From Strongylocentrotus purpuratus (taxonomy: Eukaryota > Echinodermata > Echinoidea > Camarodonta > Strongylocentrotidae), in NCBI RefSeq assembly GCF_000002235.5, contig NW_022145613.1, positions 250,501 to 314,500 of the forward strand: a stretch of 64,000 nt of DNA, in the 5' to 3' direction. The position numbers and the translations under genes are program-made. The notes beneath the pieces are model-generated. The model had not been told where the DNA came from and ran no database searches. It saw only the letters and a program-made list of their open reading frames with translations. Of this stretch, positions 39,001 through 64,000 are shown piece by piece; position 1 is the first letter of the stretch; each line of letters opens with the position of its first letter.

Positions 39001-42000
39001 GGTTTCCCTAAATAAATTGTAGCCATGGCCTTATCAGGGAAGTGCTACAGCAAGAATGTAACATCTTGCTTGGGTTTATACTTAATAATAATAATAATGA
39101 TATTGGATTCTTATATAGCGCACGTATCGACCTTGCAAGGTCCTCAAGGCGCTCCAACATTACCCAGCTAAGAACTTAATATGGGATCACTCTAAAGAGA
39201 TGGATACTATGGTACATATAATGAGAAAACACAGTCAAATCTTTCTATGTGGCTACTTGTCGAAACAAGCAATCTGTCTATAGTAGCCATCTTTAATGCT
39301 TTTTTCTAAAATGAATCATGTTCTTCTTCTCGAAATATGTGGTCTACAATAGCCACATTTTCTGTTTCCCTGTGTGGTCTCAGTAAACAGGTTTTGACTG
39401 ATCTGTTTCTATAAGTTGTACAATACCATGCTTTAAGAGACAAACAAACTTTGTACTCAAATAGTGTTTGAAGACTTACACAGAAGTTTCCTTGGTTGTC
39501 ATAGATATGTAGCTCTCCATTAGTCATCCCAAAGAGAATGGTTTTAGAGTCAGGTGACCATTCCACCTGACATAACTGCATTCCTTTCAGTTCTTTACCC
39601 CAGATACGGTTACCATCAACAGACCCCACAATCACAGCACCTATAAGAGAGGTAATAGGGAGATGTTATTTTAAAGCTTCACTTGCATCAACTTCCCCCC
39701 CCCCCCCCATTTATCATTTTCTGCAACCTACAGAAAATTCCACTCTTCTTTCATTACCATTTTCATAATTTTAAATTAAACCACAATGTTTTACAACATG
39801 ATCTCTACAATGTACATCTTTATATTGTATATCCTTCAAATTTATGAGACTATTGATGCCCCTAACTTGTATAATTGGTCATCACTCGCAACCTATCCAG
39901 GTCTAAAATGGGGTTTTGTGAATAACTAATTACTGTAAAACACTCAAAGAGATTAGTGCAGCAATCCCAAATAACATCCTGGAATCCTAGGAAATTAATT
40001 TGCTGGTAAAAACTGTTTAAATCAGATCTAAAAACCAACATAAATCAAAGAAGAGAGACTGGCGTAATTTATGAGACTTTTCTGTGTAACAAGATATTAC
40101 TGACTGAAGTGTTATATAAATCTTGATTCATGATAATAACATACCATCTTCATAGACAATACAGATTCTCTGCCCATCTGATGTCCATGCCATACTCCTC
40201 ACAACAGACTTGTTTCGATTGTTGATCATCTCCTCAAACCAGCAGCCTAAAATCAAACCAAACATAATCAAAGTCTCAAATCACACACAGTTTAACATTC
40301 CTGGGTATCTCACATTAAGCTTCTTTCCCACAAAAGAATAATGACAACTTAAAAAGCATAAACTTGATATAAACAAAAATGACAAGGTATTTAAATATGA
40401 ATTACATATTAAATAAAGACTGACTCAATCTTTGATATTGAACACTTTCTTCTTAAATACACAAAAGTTGTCTAATGCTTTAAGACATTGTTCTAATGCA
40501 ACCCAGATGCACCAACATTTTCCAGCAAGGATTCATTTCTAACAAACAATCATGAGACATAAATGTTAAGGCTCAAGTCACTGGAAAAACCTGCCCTTTA
40601 ACAATGTTCACAGTACTCTTCCTAGTCAGTTTTGATCGACTACTGAGTACTCTATTAATGGTACTAGTATGGATGGGCAGAATTACCTTTGTAGAACATC
40701 CATACGATGATGAGGCCATACTCGTCACTTGATGTCAGCTTTTGATACTGAGAATTCCAAGTGACTACTTGTACAGCACCTACAACATAGAAACAAATCA
40801 AGATCACATGAAGACCCTGTGTCTATGTCAATAAACAATATGCTTCATCCTTTTTCCAAAAACAATTGGGAGAAGCAAATATAAATATTGACAAATAAAT
40901 GCATGCATTACATATGAAATAACTTTGAGATAAAGGTATTCACATTGGTGACTGGAGTAAAAGAATGGGACAAGATCATTAAATAGTCTTAATAGAGTAT
41001 AAAATTGTATCCTCATAATTCCGAATTTGGCACTGCATTTGACTTCAAGAAAGTATAACTGCATTTTAAACCTTGATCAATGTTCTACAATATTAAACTT
41101 CAGGACATGCATTATTTATTGCATAACTACATGATAATGAAGTTCCTCTTGGTGGTACGTTTGTATGGGTAACTTACTAATAAAGACCCTATATTCTCTG
41201 TTTAGAGCCTGAAGGGTATCATCTCACACACATGATTATCATTATTTGGGGGGGGGGGGGGGTTAAAGATGAATAAAGCTTACCAGCATGTCCTTCCAGT
41301 GTCTGATTCATAGAGAGGTTGCTCGGTGCAGCCAGACCTCTCTGCTTTGCATCTTTCCCTATAAGTGCAAAAACATAACATAATGGATTAGATTTACATC
41401 TGCACACGTTTCAGCTGTAAGTGAAGGAAAGATGAAGAATTCCAACACACACACAATACATTGAGACTGTTTTTTGTATTTTGAGTCAGATATTAGCATC
41501 ACAATCCAATACAGTGGAACTATATATTGGTGGCTATTGATGAACACCACATTAAAGATATTGCATATAATCATATTCAATAACATGTGGACTGCACAGG
41601 CGAAATTTATGATGTTGTTAGATTTGTTCAATACTTATATGTAAGAAGGCTTTTTATCCTAATACTTTATACAAGTGTTAACTTTTTAAAGTTGAAGAAG
41701 TTTCTTGAAATTTAATTTAGCTTAATGATGCCCTTCAAATGCCTGAAACAACCTTTAATAGACTAACTGAACAATATATTCCTTATAAATATAAATGGGT
41801 TTCAACAAAATTTTATTTTACTCATGAGCAATTTTCAAGCATTATTTTGAGGACACATTCAACAGCCACAGACAGCTGAGAACCAAGTTATCTAGCTACT
41901 ACCCTACATGTAGGTTAAGATATCCAATCAACATACCAGCTCCTGAATCCAGTTTGAGAACCTTGAGTAAGCCATTCTCACCACCGCATGCTATGTAACC

Positions 42001-45000
42001 ATGCTCCTGGTTCCAAGATACACATCGCAGTTTGATGTTATTAGGAATCGCAATCTGCAACAAACAATCAACAGGATTACTGGTGTGGGTCATAGTAAGG
42101 TATCTTAACTTTAAAGTTACGGAAAATTATGTTAATTATCATAACAAACTGAAATTGCACAGATAAAAACACTTCTTATTGGAGCTTGCATAACTTTTTA
42201 GTAGATATATACATGCATGCAGCCAACTCTGAACAAACATTAACTGATGACTTGTCCTATCTTTTATGTAAATTAACAGCATTAACTAAAAAGGCGCATG
42301 TGCAGGGAAATCCCTAAATTCAGTAAACTCTGTGCATGCAAGTTAGCACGCACTAAACTAATCACTATTATTGTAAAGTTAGCATCACATTGGCAACGCG
42401 AAAACTGCTATTTTGCATACACACTACACAGCGAAACGACCTTTAATCCGGCAGAACCACATCGCAAACTCGATCTCGTTATATTAGTTCGATATCATCG
42501 GGAACACATGGAAGGTAAACAAATCTCCATTGAACTTATGTAGAGTAGAGTCTCCGGTTTGCGGCATCGCCCGGTTTGCGGCCAGGGGTATTTGTTTTAA
42601 AAATAAAATGAATATGACTCGATAATAATCATTGAAACCTACCGTGGATTCCACGGTAAGTTCTGCTTTGCCGAAAACGTCCGTAGCAGGTGCTCCTGTC
42701 GGTACGGAGTATCCGTCAGCGATGTCGGAAATCTACGGCACCAGTCGCCGATGAAAATTCCAGCAGGTGCTAACTTTTAAGTTAAGAGATCGAGGCATGA
42801 CTAGATCAGTATTGTAGCTCTATTTGTCCGATATTTGTCCGATTGGAGGTGAAATTTGATGTTTTTGTGGAAGTATGATGGCTGTGGTCCGTCTCCTATC
42901 GCAGATATTTTGATTGTGCCACCGCATGGCTAGTTGCATGGGGTGACCGCAAACCGGCACTGAATTACGTGTTTTTTCTGGTTTGCGGCGGGGGGTGTTA
43001 ATACACACATAACATGCGGGATCGTGTATGATGGTATGTGTGCTGATGTGTGTACCCGCTATGACCCGATAGTTTCTAGTAGTACTTACCCCCGGATGGG
43101 ATGATCCATTCGAGGAAAAGGTGAAATTGTTTAAAACTTGACAAATTTACCGTAGCAACAGATAAACATGAGAATTTGGGTTACCCGTAGTAATTTGGTA
43201 CATGCTTTCATCGTGACGTAGCGCATAAAGCTTTGTGACGTACGCGTGCCGCAAACCGGTAATGCGTGCCCGCAAACCGGGGAACTCGAAGCATTTCGAA
43301 ACGTGGTCAATGCTGACCACGCTGTGGGTCAGTTAGGTTATTTGTGACTTCTATTTAATAAGTAAGTATATGGACTCTTTATTGAGGGTATTGAAGTATT
43401 CTGTGAGTATTCCAATAAAAATAGAATCGGCAGTTCCCGCCGATCGGCCGCAGACCAGAGCCACTACTCTAGGCCCTCTCTCACTTAAATTCGAAGCCAC
43501 TCGAGTGGTTCAGCCAATGGGAGCATGTGTGACGTAGTGACTCACTGTAGTACTCTGGTCTGGACTGTAGTGTAGACTACAAATATAGACCTAGTCTATG
43601 CAAAGTTCTTCGTGCTGAAGACAGCTGACAGTGCACGCTATGGCTAGGTGATATCAATGTTGTAGGCCTAGAGTAGAGTCTCCGGTTTGCGGCATCGCCC
43701 GGTTTGCGGCCAGGGGTATTTGTTTTAAAAATAAAATGAATATGACTCGATAATAATCATTGAAACCTACCGTGGATTCCACGGTAAGTTCTGCTTTGCC
43801 GAAAACGTCCGTAGCAGGTGCTCCTGTCGGTACGGAGTATCCGTCAGCGATGTCGGAAATCTACGGCACCAGTCGCCGATGAAAATTCCAGCAGGTGCTA
43901 ACTTTTAAGTTAAGAGATCGAGGCATGACTAGATCAATATTGTAGCTCTATTTGTCCGATATTTGTCCGATTGGAGGTGAAATTTGATGTTTTTGTGGAA
44001 GTATGATGGCTGTGGTCTGTCTCCTATCGCAGATATTTTGATTGTGCCACCGCATGGCCAGTTGCATGGGGTGGCCGCAAACCGGCACGTAATTACGTGT
44101 TTTTTCTGGTTTGCGGCGGGGGGTGTTAATACACACATAACATGCGGGATCGTGTATGATGGTATGTGTGCTGATGTGTGTACCCGCTATGACCCGATAA
44201 TTTCTAGTAGTACTTACCCCCGGATGGGATGATCCATTCGAGGAAAAGGTGAAATTGTTTAAAACTTGACAAATTTACCGTAGCAACAGATAAACATGAG
44301 AATTTGGGTTACCCGTAGTAATTTGGTACATGCTTTCATCGTGACGTAGCGCATAAAGCTTTGTGACGTACGCGTGCCGCAAACCGGTAATGCGTGCCCG
44401 CAAACCGGGGAACTCGAAGCATTTCGAAACGTGGTCAATGCTGACCACGCTGTGGGTCAGTTAGGTTATTTGTGACTTCTATTTAATAAGTAAGTATATG
44501 GACTCTTTATTGAGGGTATTGAAGTATTCTGTGAGTATTCCAATAAAAATAGAATCGGCAGTTCCCGCCGCGCCGGTCGGCCGCAGACCGGAGCCACTAC
44601 TCTAGGCCTACATGTATTTCAATAACTAAACCCGTAAGTAAGGCAACTTAGCCCTGTTGTAAATTATACTAAACTAAGTTAGATCTAGCTCACTAACTAG
44701 CTAGCCATGGCAAACTCTGAGCTCTACCTGGTCTGGCCTGGCCAGGCGCTGGCTCTGTCGTGGGAGCCTGAGTAGACCGAAAGCTTCAGTCTCTATAATC
44801 GTCGGTTGTTCCACTGAGACTACGTCTGGCTCCACTAGACCTCCGGTTATAGAGACAGAACGACTGCCTATGCCAGCCTGTGTTGAACTTATTCCGCTAG
44901 ATTTTAGCCGCTAGGCCCCTCCCACAAACTTGCCACGGCCGTATTGTTATGCCCCCAAAATCCCCCAAAATGTCATTTTACCTCGTCCATATCCAATTTT

Positions 45001-45881
45001 AAATTAGGCCTAGGCTATAATACATCGGTTCCACTTACTAATTTGATGTAAATAATCCGTTTAATGGTCCCTTTTAAGGAAATTATGGGTCAAAATCGAC
45101 ATCCATGTTGAAAATCTTGCAAGCCGTGTTAAACTCTCGTTGCCGTCAATCTCATCCCTTTTAGTCTACGCCGAAGGCAAAATGATTATGAAGGAAAAAA
45201 CTGTGATAACGCCATTACGAACGTGTAGATGGCGCACAGTTTTTCCTTCATTATCATTTTGCCTTCGGCGTAGACTAGAAGGGATGAGATTGACGGCAGC
45301 GAGAGTTTAACGGACGGCTTGCAAGATTTTCAACATGGATGTCGATTTTGACCCATAATTTCCTTAAAAGGGACCATTAAACGGATTATTTACATCAAAT
45401 TAGTAAGTGGAACCGATGTATTATAGCCTAGGCCTAATTTAAAATTGGATATGGACGAGGTAAAATGACATTTTGGGGGATTTTGGGGGCATAACAATAC
45501 GGCCGTGGCAAGTTTGGGGGAGGGGCCTAGCGGCTAAAATCTAGCGGAATAAGTTCAACACAGGCTGGCATAGGCAGTCGTTCAGTCTCTATAACCGGAG
45601 GTCTAGTGGAGCCAGACGTAGTCTCAGTGGAACAACCGACGGTATAGAGACTGAAGCTTTCGGTCTAGAGCCTGAGCTGACCGAGGCCCGAAGCGTTGAG
45701 GAGTCATGACGACAACTCCCGCTCGCTGCCGCAGTGCCAGTGCCATGCAGTGCCAGTGCCCACGATTTTGGCGTAGAGTCTAGATCTAGTCAGATATATT
45801 ACGAAAGATTCTTGTTAATACTCTTGAGAAAGAAAACACAATCAATCTTGCTCTCACCTTTTTACTAAGATAAACAAACAT
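23611..45881 (-). CDS. WDR35: WD repeat protein 35 / intraflagellar transport 121 (complete, 27 coding exons)
   Basis: WDR35/IFT121 is a subunit of the IFT-A complex, which drives retrograde transport and membrane-protein entry in cilia. Coding exons from N to C terminus: 45858-45881, 41937-42054, 41284-41358, 40687-40779, 40145-40246, 39480-39640, 38741-38906, 38032-38177, 37594-37812, 36992-37087, 36323-36343, 34013-34073, 33372-33586, 32575-32738, 31908-32118, 31300-31428, 30753-30841, 30235-30438, 29704-29875, 29196-29300, 28392-28667, 27614-27688, 26616-26681, 26008-26140, 25044-25260, 24198-24266, 23611-23776. They total 3573 nt (1190 residues; human about 1181), with matching phases and AG/GT borders throughout. 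The protein starts [14 protein letters not shown], has two WD40 propellers ([42 protein letters not shown]), then a TPR-like solenoid ([64 protein letters not shown]) and a cysteine-rich C-terminus ending CPLCHAEI. Confidence 0.96.
25684..25807. mobile_element. Short palindromic MITE, copy 2
   Basis: This diverged relative of the element at 9161-9299 shares AAAACTTACCAT, ACAGCCAAT and AATCAAGGTTTCC. The inverted ends are GTAAAACTTACCATCA and its complement near 25780. It lies in a WDR35 intron. Confidence 0.6.
27731..27940. mobile_element. Probable SINE-like repeat with (AAT)n tail in WDR35 intron
   Basis: An ATAATAATA run is followed by GGCATTTCTATAGTGCTG and a body with CCAGGTACCCATTTACCTCACC. 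This combination is common in invertebrate interspersed repeats. A shorter relative with AATAATAAT and TTATATAGCGC lies at 39083-39180. I see no clear tRNA head, so the class is uncertain. Confidence 0.5.
29959..30065. repeat. C run, (CTTT)n and (CT)n microsatellites
   Basis: A C homopolymer is followed by CTTT and CT/CTGT repeats, in the WDR35 intron between the exons at 29704 and 30235. Confidence 0.9.
31702..31867 (+). mobile_element. Interspersed repeat, copy 1 (CTACTTGTAGCTA...ACTAGTA)
   Basis: About 165 bp that match 38366-38530 in reverse orientation. Shared blocks include TTGCTCCCTCTATATAG, CCCCATGATCCTCT, GTTGATGAGATAGCCACCTG and GGTCTAATCCCTCCT. Both copies lie in WDR35 introns. 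The class is unknown. Confidence 0.75.
32788..33026. mobile_element. MITE with ACAGTCACACGGCCA ends and CCGTAAGCATCCG repeats
   Basis: The ends ACAGTCACACGGCCA and TGGCCGTGTGACTGT are inverted repeats. The interior consists of many overlapping copies of CCGTAAGCAT and GATCCGCAG in both orientations, and the right part has a palindrome AAAATCTC/AAAATTTT. It lies in a WDR35 intron, close to the exon at 32575-32738. Confidence 0.75.
34628..34757. repeat. 68-bp tandem duplication
   Basis: CATGGTTTGCCATTAGACAG at 34628 is repeated at 34696. The second copy is slightly shortened. Confidence 0.85.
35290..36078. mobile_element. piggyBac-like MITE with TTAA target duplication and G/C homopolymers
   Basis: Both flanks are TTAA (35286-35289 and 36079-36082), and the inverted ends are CCCTTACTGTACTGGG and CCCAGTACAGTAAGGG. 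TTAA duplication plus a CCC start is typical of piggyBac elements. Just inside the ends lie long G and C homopolymers (about 35330-35363 and 36036-36065) that are themselves inverted relative to each other. There is no transposase ORF. The element is in the WDR35 intron next to the 21-nt microexon. Confidence 0.8.
36323..36343 (-). CDS. WDR35: WDR35 21-nt microexon (residues 401-407, DPSDPVQ)
   Basis: The 21 nt are bounded by CAACAG before and GTAACT after, are phase 0 on both sides and contain no stop. They encode DPSDPVQ between ...RADETMGQV and YVLVLCN. The acceptor pyrimidine tract is weak, and skipping keeps the frame, so the exon may be optional. From memory, human WDR35 has an alternatively included short segment at about this place. 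Confidence 0.65.
38366..38530 (-). mobile_element. Interspersed repeat, copy 2 (inverted)
   Basis: Reverse-complement partner of 31702-31867, with the same ordered blocks and moderate divergence. Confidence 0.75.
39083..39180. mobile_element. Short SINE-like fragment
   Basis: AATAATAATAATAATGATA is followed by TTATATAGCGCACGTATCGA and CCTCAAGGCGCTCCAA. It resembles the repeat at 27731. It is in a WDR35 intron. Confidence 0.5.
42543..43469 (+). mobile_element. 0.93-kb TIR element with TA duplication, copy A
   Basis: The ends GAGTAGAGTCTCCGGTTTGC and the complement of GAGTAGTGGCTCTGGTCTGC form an imperfect inverted repeat of about 25 bp, flanked by TA on both sides. The interior includes several GGTTTGCGG/CCGCAAACC motifs. 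A second copy, nearly identical, starts at 43671. TA duplications suggest a Tc1/mariner-type transposase, but none is encoded. Confidence 0.8.
43671..44602 (+). mobile_element. 0.93-kb TIR element with TA duplication, copy B
   Basis: Same orientation and nearly the same sequence as copy A, offset by 1128 bp. The flanks differ from copy A, which argues for a separate insertion rather than a tandem duplication. The empty site would read TGTAGGCC-TA-GGCCTACA, a perfect palindrome around the TA. Confidence 0.85.
44773..45667. mobile_element. Fold-back transposon, ~440-bp arms, 9-bp TSD (Mutator-like)
   Basis: Left arm 44773-45215 and right arm 45229-45667 are inverted copies separated by 13 nt, so the whole element can form one hairpin. 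The outer ends are TAGACCGAAAGCTT and AAGCTTTCGGTCTA. The direct repeat GAGCCTGAG flanks it exactly (44764-44772 and 45668-45676). A 9-bp duplication with very long inverted repeats is characteristic of Mutator-like elements. It lies in WDR35 intron 1, about 190 bp from the first coding exon. Confidence 0.88.
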
Positions 45882-46044
45882 ATTGACTCCAGTTTGCTAC
45901 AATCATTGAGGATCCATCAATTCTGATTGATCGCTTCGCGATGGCAAAGTCTTCGCTCCGAGAACTTCAAAATATGTGTGTTCGATCAACTTTGACCAGA
46001 ATCGGAAGCTTAGCTAGCTCAGAGTTGCATGCTGGGATATCGGT
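45882..46044. promoter_or_regulatory. Bidirectional WDR35/RPL30 promoter
   Basis: Only 163 bp separate the WDR35 start codon (45881, minus) from the inferred RPL30 transcription start (46045, plus). The sequence GCATGCTGGGA at 46027-46037 matches, on the minus strand, the TCCCAGCATGC core of the ZNF143/Staf site, a factor common at divergent vertebrate promoters. No TATA box is seen. That one promoter serves both genes is an inference from spacing. Confidence 0.6.
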
Positions 46045-46080
46045 CTCTTTCACGTTGCGGCGGACCAAATTTCTCACGAT
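46045..46080 (+). other. RPL30: RPL30 5' leader exon with TOP motif
   Basis: CTCTTTC at 46045-46051 fits a terminal oligopyrimidine start, typical of ribosomal-protein mRNAs under mTOR control. The exon ends at GAT before GTAAGT (46081). A 116-nt intron ends in ATTACAG (46196), and the next exon 46197-46244 contains the start codon. Confidence 0.65.
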
Positions 46081-46223
46081 GTAAGTAGCTGCCCAAACAA
46101 AATTTGACATTTTGAGAGTTTGTCTGTTTGAATTGAGAATTTGTTAGTTTTTTTATAATTATGAGATAATTTTCTATCGTATGATTCTCATTACAGACCG
46201 AGGAAGCCGCAAAATCTGACAAA

Positions 46224-63915
<17,692 letters not shown>

Positions 63916-63916
63916 T

Positions 63917-64000
63917 AAAGGACAAGTCCACTTTCAATAAAAGCAGAAAAATCAGACAAACCAATCAAAAAAAGTTTGAGCAAAATCGGATGACTAATAA
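63917..64000 (+). mobile_element. Start of a dispersed repeat (TTAAAGGACAAGTCCAC), cut by the window edge
   Basis: TTAAAGGACAAGTCCACTTT and the following AAAGCAGAAAAATCAGACAA resemble the start of abundant TTAAAGG-type MITEs in marine invertebrates. Only one end is visible. Confidence 0.45.

Noticed and set aside
42820..44138. Repeated short ORFs in the paired 0.93-kb elements
   Set aside because: They are the same sequence read twice because the MITE is present in two copies; too short and without transposase motifs.
45940..45965. A possible RFX X-box (CGCGATGGCAAAG) upstream of WDR35
   Set aside because: Only the right half-site fits the consensus and the left half has mismatches at key positions, so I do not list it as a regulatory site.

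Overview
This window is animal nuclear DNA, most likely from an echinoderm and probably a sea urchin. The reasons are intron-rich genes with GT/AG junctions, deuterostome-like protein sequences (EXT1, WDR35/IFT121, RPL30), a tRNA-derived SINE of the type common in echinoderms, and a very dense population of small inverted-repeat transposons. The species cannot be named from the sequence alone.

Layout. Positions 1-7810 hold repeats and probably part of a large EXT1 intron. Positions 7811-11305 (+) carry the last five coding exons of EXT1, a heparan-sulfate co-polymerase. Positions 11306-23610 are the EXT1 3' UTR plus intergenic DNA with several MITEs. Positions 23611-45881 (-) carry a complete WDR35/IFT121 gene: 27 coding exons, 3573 nt, 1190 residues, reconstructed exon by exon with every reading phase consistent. 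From 46045 (+) to beyond the right edge lies RPL30, with a 5'-TOP leader exon, a 15.9-kb second intron and coding exons at 46224, 62190 and 63777; the last exon lies outside. WDR35 and RPL30 are head to head, about 160 bp apart, with an apparent shared promoter.

The most interesting object sits inside the RPL30 intron. It is an 11,164-bp DNA transposon (47424-58587) with 11-bp terminal inverted repeats (TAGGGTGTCTG) and a perfect 7-bp target-site duplication (CCAATAA). It carries an intact 1261-codon transposase-like ORF on the minus strand and, downstream on the same strand, an SGNH/GDSL-hydrolase-like ORF. A 692-bp non-autonomous relative (46728-47419) has jumped into the very tip of the big element and made its own perfect 7-bp duplication (ATAATAG). 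The two insertions independently confirm the element ends. I could not assign the transposase to a named superfamily.

Other transposons defined by matching ends and target duplications include a 0.9-kb fold-back element with a 9-bp TSD and two 0.93-kb TA-flanked twins in WDR35 intron 1, a TTAA-flanked piggyBac-like MITE, an 8-bp-TSD hAT-like MITE, and a Helitron/HINE-like element with nuclear-receptor-like AGGTCA arrays.

The three host genes have unrelated jobs: heparan sulfate synthesis in the Golgi, intraflagellar transport, and the large ribosomal subunit. Only WDR35 and RPL30 appear linked, through their promoter.
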